From positions 14,167,501 to 14,231,500 of the forward strand of contig WPIO01000004.1 in NCBI GenBank assembly GCA_009760855.2: a stretch of DNA of 64,000 nucleotides, given 5' to 3'. The DNA comes from Cristatella mucedo. Lineage: Eukaryota; Bryozoa; Phylactolaemata; Cristatellidae. Positions 1-11,860 of this stretch are shown piece by piece. Under the pieces are notes generated by a model. The model was not told the DNA's origin. It made no database searches and saw nothing but the letters and a program-made list of their open reading frames with translations. Numbering within the stretch: position 1 is the stretch's first letter; each line of letters begins with the position of its first letter. Made by a program: the position numbers and the translations under genes.

Positions 1-470
1 ACTGCGCATCGATTCGTCGAGATTCGGTGCCTCTTGCTTGCCTCACTTTCAGCTTCGCTAGCTGATACATGCGATCGCCGGCAGCGAGCTGCTGCAGGCG
101 ATCGTCCAGCACGCAGCCTGCTAGCCCTCACTTTTCCGCCTGCCTGCCGAGCTCTGCACCATTGCAGACCTCCCACCTTGTGATGGAATTTTATTTTCGT
201 ATAAAAGAAACTAGACTGTCCTGTGCTGTGGTGCGTGGAATTGGAACTGTAACCGCGTGGCTTGGGGGAGGGGTAACAATGCGTCCTAAGTTCTCGACAA
301 TCTCGACACGCTGTGCGTGGCCGCTCGGCCGAGCTCAGCTCGACTGGCCGTGCCGAAAGCAGAAGTGGCAGCATCGAGGGGTGGAGTTCACGGCCACGTT
401 ACCGGTCTGTGATGCGATGCCTCATAATGGCAGTCACAGCAGGCCATAGTGCTTTAAAACCACCCGGTCC

Positions 471-487
471 CCCCCCCCCCCCCCCCC
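471..487. repeat. 17-base poly-C run
   Basis: An uninterrupted run of C in otherwise featureless sequence. I see no gene in 1-1090. Confidence 0.95.
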
Positions 488-1089
488 GATTGGACATGCA
501 GCTTGTGCACGAAAGGAAAATGAACATAGCACAGCACGATGATGTGTCCTCATTCACGTCCGTCATCTATCATCACGATCATGTCCATCATTCGCGGTCA
601 TCTTCCCTCCTCTGTCGCTCCTCCTCCGAAGTAGCTGCTCTTCTGTCGATGCTCTACTCCTCAGTCGCTGATTCTCAGGTACAAGCACTGCATCCGTTCT
701 GCCTCTCGGCTGCTCTTGCTCCATCGTTGACAAGCAATTCAGCCAAGCACTAAAAAAAATATCGAAAGTTCTAACAAGAAAATCCGGTGAAGATATTTCA
801 TGCTGTCTCAGGCAGTAATAACGTCTTTATAAAATAAAGTGAGGAGTAATGACACTATAAAATGATTTTTGCCCCTAGCTGAGTTTCATTTCCTAATTGC
901 TAATGCCTCAGAAGTGTAGGAAATAGCCACTATTCCGTACTAACTTTGCTTTGGTAATCAGGACAGGGATTAACTTGAAATTAAATAATTTCGGTCGAGA
1001 ATGCAAATTCGTGTATCGACTCACATTAGTCGAACTGCAAATGAATAAAAAATAACAGACATTTACTCTTGTTATACAAAATAACAATC

Positions 1090-1480
1090 ACTAAAAAGGG
1101 TTCAGAAATGAGTTAAAGATTCCACATTTGTGGCTATACTGCATGTTGATTTCTTGAAAAAGCCCCCATTCGTAGTCCCCATCGTGTGTTTGTTGTCCTA
1201 TCCTTGATAACAACGTTAAAAGTCAGTATATCCTGGTGCAAGTACTTCCATTGCTCCTCTGAGTAAGCTCCCATGTTCTTGAAATTTTCAAGATCAGAGC
1301 CGATGATTATGGGCGTCAAGGGACGATCTGCTCCCTATTTTGGCATAGTTCTTGAAACTTTATGAGAACCTGAACCAGCTGCCCATAGCTTTAAGCCTTT
1401 CTGTGTCTGCCGCCCAGAAAGCCGTGAACCACAGCAACAAAACTGCTCAAAGCCACTTTCTTCTTCCGGTTGAGCCTATT
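1090..1480 (-). pseudogene. Decayed coding fossil of a repetitive HQDI-motif protein family
   Basis: On the minus strand, 1319-1134 reads FKNMGAYSEEQWKYLHQDI, which resembles the block with SEEQGERFHQDI found in a repeated, transposon-associated family in invertebrate genomes. Related short peptides continue in shifted frames toward 1480. The 3' part carries TRWG, where relatives have a YxWG-like motif. Frameshifts and stops show it is dead. Family identity is from memory. Confidence 0.4.
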
Positions 1481-2858
1481 GGCAAATTCGTCTCACAATG
1501 GTCTTCGTGCGTGTTCCGAGGAAGACACTGGCATCAACCTTTGCCTTTGACAGCTGTGGAATGACATGTTGGAGGTACTCGGAATCGCCTGACTCAAATG
1601 TCTCGAGCTGTGACAAATTGCTTGAGGTCGAAGTTGATGAGCAGTGGTGGCAACAGCACCTATCTAGGCTTTACCAGTGGCTCCTTCCTTCCACTCGGAC
1701 GTTGCTCTTCAGAGAGGACTCTGCGGTTGGTCCACTGTGGCCAGTCCTCTTTCTAGAAGCGAGCCTTCGCGTCCCTCGTGCTCGTGTCCAAAGAGAACAA
1801 GGGAACTTCGCGGAACCACATTGAAGGCAAAAGGGCACCATTTTGACGCCTCCACTGCTCTCCCACGCCATACTTCGAGGTGCTCAGAGCAACATATTGG
1901 CACTGGTGTCCTATTTTAGGTTAACCAAGTGAGTCTATAGATGGAGACGGCTAATTATTTCCGTTATGAACCAGCACGGCGTTGAGGCTCTTGGATGAGC
2001 GTGCAATTACCATGGCCGTCTTTCACTTTGGGTTACAGGTAATTTCTTTAGCCTCGAATAGACAGGTCGCATTGATGCAGAAGCGAACCCCATTTGGCTG
2101 AATGAAGAAGATTTGGTTCTCTCATCTGTTCTTTCGCAGTTTGTCGAGCAAGCACATTCCACTCTTTTAGTCTAGATGTCAAAAGCTCAGCATTGGACTA
2201 CCACGTACCTACGTGAGTACGATCAGGGTCTCTTATCAGAACGTTGAGGGTTTCCTGGTTGGGGAAGCATGGCTTTCTCTCCACAGTTGCATCTGCAATA
2301 TTTGAATCTGGATCAGAAAATATCTTCTTGGTTGTCTAACTCGCTGCTCTCCCCTGGCTGATCCCTCTCCATGGGGTTGGGGACTGGGAGCTCATGGCAG
2401 CCTGCGGTACTCGGACGATGGATGGATGGAGGAATGTATGAATAACCATTCGACGTTTGGAAGGGTACACCGTGAGGAAGTAGCTGTCGTTTGAATGGTT
2501 CCCACACAATTTTTGGGACCGTGAACTTAATAGCTCTGTTCTGCCATGTTTTAGCATATTAAAATACCAGAATCATATATATTATTAATAAATAGTTATC
2601 AAATATCTTTCCAGCTATTCCTTCTAGCGAACAGATATTTTTCACCTTCAAAAGTTCTCTTCCAGTTTTTGCCCAGGGCTTGTCTTGATCACCAACAAAG
2701 ATGACAAATTAAAGCTTTAAAGCCTCGCACACTTTAACTGATGCTTTCACAGAGTGGGTTTTCGCTATTTTCTTGGTAAATTATCGTTGTGCAAAGCAAA
2801 ATGAATCTGCTTGGTGTAAGCAACATCTTGATGCCATCAACTATGACCATTCACTTTT
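1481..2858. other. No gene recognised
   Basis: Short overlapping open frames only, with no splice-consistent or family-like peptide. The fossil at 1090-1480 may extend into the first few hundred bases. Confidence 0.5.
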
Positions 2859-2867
2859 TCCCTCCCT

Positions 2868-2943
<76 letters not shown>

Positions 2944-2970
2944 TGCGTGCGTGTGCGCGTGTGTGTGTAG
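2859..2970. repeat. Compound microsatellite (CCCT)n-(TC)n-(TA)n-T-(GT)n
   Basis: Pyrimidine repeats pass directly into TA repeats, a T run and a GT-rich tract. Any peptide read here is low complexity. Confidence 0.95.
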
Positions 2971-3339
2971 GTATATATAAATGGATGTTCATTTAAAGAA
3001 CATGTACTGTTACACTTCTAAGGATACTACTCTTCAGTGTTATCTCCACCTAATCCTCACTAATTTGGGTAGTAGACGTGCTATATGTGCAAACCTTCCG
3101 TCAGCACCATGCCCAACAGCATAACCGGAGAATATCGAAATACCATTGTGCTCACCACCGACAGAAAGAAGAACAGAAAGTTTTGATGGACCAGCTGCTA
3201 TTTTCTATTTATATCATGCAAGTGCGATTGCAAAAACATTTTATTGAATAAAAAAAATTCCTTATTTTATCTAGTGTTATGGTTACGGACGTGGCAACAC
3301 TGACCGCTGTCAGCGTGGCTAGCACTGACCGTCGTAGCA

Positions 3340-3840
3340 GCGCTAGCCGGAGCAACTGCTCGACTGATATCACGTCATCCTCCGGTTTGATCGCCTTCAA
3401 AAAGACGCTGAAAACCGTGTCCGTTTCACAAAGCCGTTGCTCCGTTCGAGTAAATTGTCCTTACGTGTGGTTTTCAGGTATGAAAATGCGCAGCGGCGAC
3501 ATGCTTTTGTATAGCATCCAAGTGGATCTGTCTTTTCTCTGTGTGCATTGCCTACCTGCGAACCGATGACTGAGTGTTACTACACCCACCGGGGTCCCAT
3601 TAACCAGCAGCCTCCCGCGAGTCTTTCGTGTGCTTTTGCATGCATTCCTTAGCATGATAACTGTTCGCTTTTGCGTGCTCGCATGTTCGGATACTTTGCT
3701 TTTCATTAACTATTTGCTATTGCTTCTCTTTCAGCGAGTTTTAAATTGCCTTTTGCATAGCTCCTAAATAGGGATTGAGTTGTCTTATGGCGCTATACAG
3801 AAGACTTGTCATTATTATTATTGTATATTTGCACTGTAGA
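3340..3840 (+). mobile_element. LINE family D, 3' fragment
   Basis: Peptide SSGLIAFKKTLKT near 3380 matches the C-terminal end of CR1/L2-like reverse transcriptases. The end of the fragment (CTTTCAGCGAGTTTTAAATTG, then a short GATTGAG block, a GCGCTATACA block and ATTATT) resembles the ends at 8740 and 49760. The copy is 5' truncated. Confidence 0.5.
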
Positions 3841-3984
3841 TATACGCGAGCTTTGCACACACGTATATATACATGTATGCATAAATAAATATATACTTTA
3901 TATATATATATAGTTATTTATTTATTTATGTATATACAGATACCTGTGTGTATAGATATAGGAAGTGCATTGGGCACCTAATGA

Positions 3985-4085
3985 ATACAGTTAGTGCATA
4001 TTGGCCAAGTGGTAAGGTGCTCGCCTTTAACCTACAGAGTCCTAGGCGCCAGCCCTGCCGCATATATTAAGCGCCTGGGTAGTGC
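3985..4085 (+). mobile_element. tRNA-derived SINE type 2, 5' fragment
   Basis: TGGCCAAGTGGTAAGGTGCTC resembles a tRNA A box. The rest is diverged and no clear B box remains. Confidence 0.35.
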
Positions 4086-4392
4086 TCAAGTTCGCTTAGA
4101 GTGCTATACGAATGAAGTTTTAATTATTTTAATATATACCTGTAAGGTAGACATTCCGAGCTGTAGATGTGCCTGCGTAAATATGCATGTAAAATATTCC
4201 TCGAAATCAATCAGACATTTGCTGAGGTTAGAGGTCTCCCTTCCGTGCGCATGCTCGCCATGCTACCGAGCGACTCGCCGAAAGAGAGACCAAACGAAGG
4301 CGAGCAGATTAGCATGGGTCTATTACCAGCATGGCAAGACAGCCGTCCAACCCAATGGGCTCAAGAGGTTTCTTGCAGCTCCTACACACTAA

Positions 4393-4492
4393 CCATTTGA
4401 CCATGCTTCCTTTGCAGCATATGTAATGTGCCTAAAAAGAGATCCAGTTCTCAAAGGGTGCTATATCCATGTATTATTATTATTATTATTAA
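4393..4492 (+). mobile_element. LINE family A 3' tail
   Basis: CCTTTGCAGCATATGTAATG, then AAAAGAGATCCAGTTCTC, then a GGGTGCTATA block and (ATT)n. This is the family A 3' end, 5' truncated. Confidence 0.75.
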
Positions 4493-6440
4493 GACGAGGC
4501 CTTGGTACAATAATATTGTCACTGTATTAGCATTTTTCAAAGCTAAAAATAAATATATTTCTATTGTCTTAGCGAGCAATACACTATACTGTCCTTTCAA
4601 TAGCAAGCAATCTACCAAACACGGTGCTTCACGGTGCTTCCGCAGTCCGCGATCCACACAATGCGGTCAGACTCACCACTCTGGAAGTGCTGTTAGAACT
4701 TAAAAACTAAACTGCCGCATAAGTATTGCAATAATATAGATACTGTTCATTTGGAAAATACAATAGATTATTATTGTTACCGCACCAAATACAACATATT
4801 TTTAGCAATACAATATGTTGTCCCATAAATATATTTTGCGGCTCTATTACGACCTCTTGCAAATGGGCCATATTTCTTAACCATACCGCTTAGTAGCGGA
4901 AACAGTGGGTTTTACTGCGTTCGTGTGAAAACTCGCAGCATTCACTGCGATGCCCCGTAGTTATGGATGGACTATGAGCTTGACAGCCAATCCTCGGTTA
5001 CGAACTACGATCATGGCTGCTAAATTTGAGCTGAGCCGCTTAGGAAATGTCCACAATAAGCCGAAGCTTGTGAGCAGAGCAACTTAGGACGAACAAGATT
5101 GTTGCATGACTTAAGACCTGGCTATTATACAAGGTACGGGCCTGACGGCAGTAGTTCTCTTGGAGCGACGGTCTGCCGGTCGTTGTGTCCTAGCGCTGAG
5201 CGGGTGTGGTATAAGACAGTGAACAAGTCAGTCGCGAGTCGTCTGCTGTACTGTTCGTAATATACTGGCTATTGCTGTGCTTTTTCTAATACGGTGTTGT
5301 TGTTGTTGGCGCTGCGTGCAAAATATCGAGCGCCGCGACGTCGCCGTCGGCGGTCGATGTGCAGCTACCCGGACTAGCGAGCGTCGCGCCCGGTCGTAAC
5401 AGCATAACAATGACACAACATAACAAAATAATAGCAGCATATTAACGCCGACTGCTGGGCTACCGGTATTGTTAGGGGGCATTTGATGTTCTAATTAAAG
5501 TCTGACATAGAAATGTGTGTCGCTAAACGAGGCACACTCGCACCGCTAGTAGAATAGGACCGAGGTGCTACCAGCGAGGTCGGACAGCTGAGCTGAGCAG
5601 CTACATGTTTGTAGTCGCAGCAATGAAGAGCGCTGATGCGAATGGTGAAAGACGGCCTATTCACAGCACGGTGTAACATTGCCGCGTCGCACCGTATAAT
5701 GATGCGTCTTGCCATTCCGTGTCGGAAAGACGAAAATGCTCGCTCGCTGCGATACATTTCACACTACTCCTTTCGTCTGCTGGCTAAGCGACGCCGTCGT
5801 TTCGAATCTTATACCGCGGCGCCACAATGGAAAGCTTGCGACTAGATACCACGTGCGGTTATCAATTCAAGTAAAACGTGAACATACCTCGACAGATGTT
5901 AGTAGCGAGAAACACAATCTAGACCCGCGTTTTGTGATTGGCCCCTTTTTCGAGAGAGTTTCGCTCCGGCTGTTGCCGCCACGTCTCGCCTGGTGCCGAG
6001 CCGCCGCCGCTCCCGACTGCTGCTCATCCTCTTACCTTTACAGCTTCCGTTGGGCAGCAGCTTCGGCCATTTAACAGTTAGGCGCCCCGAGCCCACTTGC
6101 TTGCTTCGCCTAGTCGCCGCGACGGTTGAGGTCTGGCTACACCGCAGCATAGCAGAAATATGCCTTCGTGCTCGAGAAATATTAAGAGGCTCTCCTTAAT
6201 GAGTTGCAAGGTGGTGCCGGTGGCCGACTCCGAGGCCGACTCAGAATGGAATTGATATTAGCAGCACTGAGTAGCATTAAAAAACGCTATCTTTACTCCT
6301 GTTACTATCTGAAACTCTATTGCACTGCGGACAACAAACAGTACCCAAACAACATTGAAGGCTAAAACTTTTCCCGCCCAACATGGCGGCTTACATCCGC
6401 TCACTAGATTCAGTCAGAGCGGTGTAGGCTAGTTTGTCGC
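4493..6440. other. No gene recognised
   Basis: Unannotated intergenic sequence. 5100-5500 has a GC-rich patch with short GTT repeats. Open frames on both strands are short and unlike known families. Confidence 0.5.
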
Positions 6441-6985
6441 CGCGTAGCAGTTGCCGCATCTCACCACTTCTCGCCGTCCTGCACTGGCTTCCCGTCAAGC
6501 GACGCATCGACTTAAGGTTTTGTCGCTGAAGTTTAGATCTCTTCATTCTCTGGCTACAGCCTAGCTATCAGATCTACTCCCCCACCAGGCTAAGCATCGT
6601 ACAACCCACTTTTCGGAATCTAATCGTTTACCTAAACCTCGCACGAACCTGAAATCCTTTGGAGACTATGCCTAGCTCCCAAAGCCTGGTGCTCACTTCC
6701 TACTGGCGTCACGACATTCCTTGACTTGACCACATTTAAAAAGAAGCTAAAACGCGGCTATTTATCGCAGCATTTAGTGATTCCATGTGATTCGTTCTTT
6801 GTGTGCTTAGCATGCTGACACTGTGCATGCTGCCACTAACCGTATTCGCATGCTGACCCTAGGCACGTCACCTCTAACCATATTATGCTTTTTGTCATTG
6901 AGCATGTTACCACTAACCATTCGATCATGTCTCCTTTGCAGCAAATGTAAAATGCCTAGAAAGAGATTGAGCTGTGCGATGATTA
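6440..6985 (+). mobile_element. LINE family A, 5'-truncated 3' end
   Basis: The sequence reads, with frameshifts, as the conserved C-terminal reverse-transcriptase segment (liPLLAxLHWLPVK-like) followed by the family A 3' UTR with its repeated CTAACCAT motifs and the TTTGCAGCAAATGTAAAATG end. The terminal (ATT)n is missing. Confidence 0.8.
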
Positions 6986-7227
6986 ATAAGGAAATCCTAG
7001 ATGAAAATTTTGGCTCCGCGACTGACAACAGTCATTACGTAAGTGTTACGTCAGTGACTATGAAGGAGTCACCAACTGACTATCTTAGTCACTAAATAAC
7101 TAATTAGCCTGGCTGATTACAGAGGTCGATATGTCCAGGTTACTGGTGAAGGCATTGCCCTGCTAAAAGCAGCTGCAGTCACTAGGAAAGCCGACCATAG
7201 ATACAGAGAGCCTAAGCTACTTTTGCC

Positions 7228-7430
7228 CAGTCTCCTATCTTTGATGGCTCACTAGGTAGGGCGGTTGCTTTTCACGACCTTGGCCCTGAGGTCGTGGATT
7301 AGAATCCTGCGGTGGGCGATCCTTTATCGCCGCTGCAAGTGGTGGTGATAGCCGTAAAGGCTCTTCTGTCGCTATATAAAAGAGGCTGTTGAATCAGCTA
7401 CTATTTCTTTTATCTGCTATTCTTATCTAA
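7228..7430 (+). mobile_element. tRNA-derived SINE type 1
   Basis: GGCTCACTAGGTAGGGCGG (A-box region), an anticodon-arm-like inverted repeat, GGATTAGAATCCTGCGG (B-box region), then a non-tRNA body with GGTGGTGATAGCCGTAAAGG and the tail GAGGCTGTTGAATCAGCTA. The B box is slightly degraded. Confidence 0.8.
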
Positions 7431-7559
7431 CACACTTGAAGTAGTTGTGGCAGAAAAACTAAGTGGTTGCATAATTTCATCAGATTTTGACAGAGCTAGC
7501 CGTTCCATGGAAATAGCTCTACTTTGAGTTTAAAATCATCTTCAGAAGAATGTTGATCG

Positions 7560-8745
7560 GGGTATGTACGGCCCTCTCTGCTAGTTCTCCTAAATCTCTC
7601 AGCAGCATTTGATACAGTTCATGATCAGGTCCATTTTGAAGGCCTCTCGATACGCTCATATATTACTGGCACAGTTCTAAACTGGGTTAAGACCTACCTT
7701 AGTCAGACATGTAAGGATATATATGCCTTTAGGCATGGGTCATCCGATGAAACACCTACAGTATAGGGTGACGCAGGGTTCAGCATTAGCCTCACTTCTT
7801 TCAAAAATCTATACACTCCATCTACACAATGTCGTCGTCAAGTACACGTCACGTCAAGTACATATTTCTATGCACGGACCCTCAGCTGTTACAATCTTTT
7901 GACGAGTCTCACTCCTTATCACGTCGGCCTACTTTTAGCTGAGCAAGCTTTCTAAAATTGCGGCCTGCTTCACGAAAAATACAATAGCTTAACTAGTTCA
8001 TGCATTTGCGATATCGCCTCTAGATACTGCAACATCCTTTATTTAGGACTGAGGCCGGCTTGTGGCCTTCGTAATCTGCAGCCTTCGGTGCGAAACTCGG
8101 CAGCTCGTCCGGTCTGTCTTGTCTTGTGCGGAGTAACTGCCACGTCACACCGCGTCCGTTTTAGTTTCGTAAGCTCCCTATCAAGCATCGCATCGATCCT
8201 AAGTTCCCGAGTCCGACTTAGCGGTCGCTTCACTTGCTTGCCTTGACCTATTCGAACTCTTTACTCCTCAAGTCACGTGCCCCCACACGACTAGCTCCTC
8301 GGATGCCGCCAGTCGTCTCGCCGTTCATTTTAATTAGTTGAAATCTTAGGTACTAGGTCGGTACTGCAATTCGTATGCATCGTAAGTCTGGAACATACCA
8401 CAGGCTACTGTCGCCACCTCCATTGACTTTTATGCAGAGTTTTAGTCTCAGTTAAGGACGAACCTGTTCCGCGTAGCTGTCCCTGCCTACCAGCGAGTGT
8501 GTCTTTTAAGTTCGTGTGTGCTTTCCATACATTTACCTTAGCATGGATTCCGGGTATGTTGCTAAACTAAGGGCCTTCTAACCAGCAGGCTCGAGTGTCT
8601 TCTTGCGTGAGTTTGCCAGCTTGCCGAAGAATAACACTTTGTTTGCCATCAACTCTTGATTATTGCGTCTCTCGCAGCGAGTTGCTAAACGCCCGGATTG
8701 AGATTTGGTTTTCGTAGAGCGCCGCTATACATTCACAATAGACAA
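7560..8745 (+). mobile_element. LINE family D copy with RT remnants
   Basis: At 7580-7720 a frame reads LNLSAAFDTVHDQVHFE and LNWVKTYLSQT, matching the reverse-transcriptase palm. At 8020-8150 SRYCNILYLGLRP and NSAARPVC match the C-terminal RT region. Stops and deletions break it. It ends in a CAGCGAGTTGCTAAACG tail near 8740. Confidence 0.7.
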
Positions 8746-8756
8746 TAATACATGTA

Positions 8757-8770
8757 CACACACGCACGCA

Positions 8771-8802
<32 letters not shown>

Positions 8803-8818
8803 CACATATATATATATG
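8757..8818. repeat. (CACG)n-(CA)n-(TA)n microsatellite
   Basis: Alternating purine-pyrimidine tract directly after the family D tail. Confidence 0.95.
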
Positions 8819-9325
8819 TTTATGTATTATTGTCTGATATGAATGTCGTAACTGCTACATTAAGCCGCTTCTCACTCCGAGGGACATGTAAAGTACGAGC
8901 GTCGCCATAGTTGCTCACTCTATTCATTTCGCTCTACTCTTAATATGAACGGAGAAACAACGTTGTTTTCTGGACCCGCTGGCCCGAGGTGCCAACGGTG
9001 ACCAGCTTCACAAGTCTCGCACCGATGGACGCTACTTCCGCTACTTCTTCGGCTTGCACATTTCGTTAGCTGCAAGTAGAAAATTAAACCGGGAAGCTAG
9101 CACCCGTAAAACGGCATTTCTGGGCGCTAGCAAGATAATTTGTCTCATTTCCATCTGCGTTTCTTCGAGTTTTCTTTTTAATGAGATCGTGCAGCTTTGT
9201 AGGCTTCATTCTTTCATTCTTCTGCACGATCAGCAATGGTACACAAAGCTCTTAAAAGTGCACAGGACACGGCTTACCAGTGCATCAGAAAAGTAAAAAA
9301 TTCAGCATGGCAGAGGCACTTAAAT

Positions 9326-9367
9326 GGGGTGGTTGTCGGGCGGGGGGGGGGCGGGGGCCCCGCGGGG
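9326..9367 (+). repeat. G-run cluster (quadruplex-prone)
   Basis: Four closely spaced G runs, the longest of nine or ten G, inside a GC-rich patch. No gene is recognised from 8820 to 10085. Confidence 0.7.
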
Positions 9368-9735
9368 CAGCCCTATGCTCCAGCACTGCAACGAGCGAAG
9401 CTGACGTTGGGCAAAGTAACGTCTGCTTGTCACGGAACAAAAAGCGTAGAAACTATTGGAGTGAAGGCAGCAGCAGCTGCTGCACGAAGGAAGAAAGTGC
9501 CCGCGGGCGCAGGGCGAAGGAGGATGTGCGCTAGTCGACTGAGTCCTAGCAGCAACCTTCTATCGGCCAATGACCGAGCGAGTGCACTTTTTGCCCTTCC
9601 TCCTCATTTACTCTCAGGTTGCTTTGACTGCTGCGCTTCTTTAGGGTATCGCTCACTTGATGCCGTACGGTGCTGTTGCGTGAGCCTGCTGCTTCTGCTA
9701 TTGTAATTAGTGCAGCACCATCGGCCACTAATGTA

Positions 9736-9766
9736 TGCCCAACCACCTGCAGCAGGTGGTTGGGCA
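9736..9766. repeat. Perfect inverted repeat, 15-bp arms, 1-nt centre
   Basis: Arms 9736-9750 and 9752-9766 are exact reverse complements (TGCCCAACCACCTGC). Confidence 0.97.
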
Positions 9767-10087
9767 ATTGACTCGGTGCTGCATCCGGCCTTTGATGTAA
9801 GCGTGTGGCCCATCACAGATGCACTCCCCTATCTGAGGTGAGTCAGCCAGCTCGTATATGTACCCGTTGAGGGAACGAAGATCGAGTCTCGTTTATTGCC
9901 CAAGTCCTCGCTGTGTCTCCGTGAGACTCCACAAGAACAGCCGCCGCCAAAGACGCTGTAACACAACAATGCGAGTTAAAGTTGATTCAGTTGCCGGTGA
10001 GTTTTAAGGAAGTCTTTGTGCTGCTCGTTTTTTGCACGCCCAAATTTAGAGTCCCACGAACTTTCATGCGTTTGCTATTAAAAAAAA

Positions 10088-10250
10088 TCCTAGCTGAATA
10101 AACAGCCTCGTTTTGTATAGCGACAGAAGACCCTTAAGGGCTATCACCACCACTTGCAGTGGCGATAAAGAATCGCCCACCGCAGGAATCGAACTCACGA
10201 CCTCGTGACCGAGGTTGTGAGCAACCGCCTTACCAGTGTGCCATCACGGC
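10088..10250 (-). mobile_element. tRNA-derived SINE type 1, minus strand
   Basis: Reverse complement shows GGCACACTGGTAAGGCGG, GAGTTCGATTCCTGCGGTGG (good B box), GTGGTGATAGCCC and the tail with CTATACAAAACGAGGCTG. Near full length. Confidence 0.85.
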
Positions 10251-10507
10251 TCACTACCCGTAGCGTGCAACTCTTTTTGTTCTAGAAAGTTTGGCTTGAC
10301 TCGCAAGTACAAGAATACGACGCCCTAGGCTAGTATGCTGTGTATGTTTGGGACTGCAACTACAAGTGCTGCAATGCAAATAAACGGTCCTTAGACAGTT
10401 CGTTTAAGATAGTCCTGCCTGCTTGCACGGTACATAAATCAGTGGTAAAGAAGTTGCTAGTCCGGTATGCCATAGAATCTGCATCACTTATTAAGCAGTT
10501 CATTAAA

Positions 10508-10566
10508 GAGAGTGAGAGAAGAGAAAGAGGGAGAGGGAGAGAGAGAGAGAGAGAAAGAGAGAAAGA

Positions 10567-10647
<81 letters not shown>
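10508..10647. repeat. (GA)n microsatellite
   Basis: About 140 bp of GA repeats with GGGA interruptions at its start. Both strands yield only low-complexity peptides. Confidence 0.97.
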
Positions 10648-10649
<2 letters not shown>

Positions 10650-10879
10650 ATGCACTCCGTTTGGGCCCCTACGGATACATATGGATATGCTGATACATAC
10701 GGATACCTATGCTCGAGCGGTGGAATCTCAATATATGCAGGCTTCCATTGCGGCGACCTATTTCTGTGGTACGAAATTCCGGCATCATTCCGTGCGCGCG
10801 CAAGCAAATAACCCATTACCTGTTTAGTCAGGTTTGTTCACTAACCGGAAGTAACTCGCTAACCACGAAGCGGAAGAGC

Positions 10880-11860
10880 AACGGTGACGCTCGGCTCATG
10901 AAAACGCTGTCATCCCCTCTGCGGTCTTTACTGGCAGACAAAATTAGCCCAGTTATAATTGAAACTTTTAATGCTTCTTTGGAAAAATGGGCTGTACTTA
11001 AGTCCTTCAAATTGGCCATCGTTAGATCGATGCTTAAAAAGCCTGGATTAGGTTCAAAGGTCCTCGTACATTATTGCCCAGTTTTCATTTTTCCTTTTTT
11101 GTCAAAGATTTAAAAAAATTATCGCTAAGCAGCTGGTAAAACGTATTGAAAAGAATGAAATCTCAGAAAAATTTCAGTCGGGATTAAAGTGGCAGCACTC
11201 CACTGCAACTGCTCTCCTCCGTGTCTTAACCGATGACATGCTATGCAGCAACGATGACGAGAATGTCGCTGCTCTAGCGCTGCTAGATCTATCAGCTGCC
11301 TTCGACAATATTGATCACGATGTCCTTACTTGAACAATTGAGTGGAACGATCGGTCCCGCAGACGAGGCACTGGGATGGTTCGTACTCGTCCGATCGCCG
11401 TCAATCCGTGTCATGTGGGGGTCAGGTATCGTCTGCCAGACCAGTCACCCGGGGAGCTCCACTTGGGTACGTCCTCGGTCCTTTGCCGCTCTCCACTTAC
11501 ACTCTACCTCGGGGAAAAGGGATTCGGGCTCACGGGATAGGCAGTCACTTTTATGCTGGCGATATTCTCGTGTATTTGTCAATTAAACCATCGGAATCTG
11601 CTGCAGCGACTGATAAACTGAATGATTGCCTTGCAGTCATTCGATCCTGGACATCGGCAAATTTCCTTAAACTAAACGACGATAAAACCGAACTGCTACT
11701 TATGGGACACCCGAAGCCTGTGGCTGGACTAGAAGACTTTGCTCTTCTATTAGGGGATGCTGTTTCGCGAATATCGCCTGCATGCTCAGAATTTTAGTGT
11801 CGTCTTCGATAGCTGCCTAAACTGCGAAAGCTTCGTTAAGAAGACTGCTTCCATAAGCGA
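10880..11860 (+). mobile_element. LINE family B, decayed RT copy
   Basis: Peptides in shifting frames follow the order of a CR1/L2-like reverse transcriptase: [56 protein letters not shown], then [20 protein letters not shown]. The catalytic YADD is YAGD. At least two frameshifts are present. It is closely related to the copy at 25230. Confidence 0.85.

Noticed and set aside
5100-5500. Possible solo LTR or promoter in the GC-rich patch
   Set aside because: No paired terminal repeat, no primer-binding site and no second copy in the window.
7228-7430. Genuine tRNA genes at the A/B-box-bearing elements
   Set aside because: No full cloverleaf: the acceptor stem does not pair, a long unrelated body follows, and the same unit recurs. 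These are tRNA-derived SINEs.
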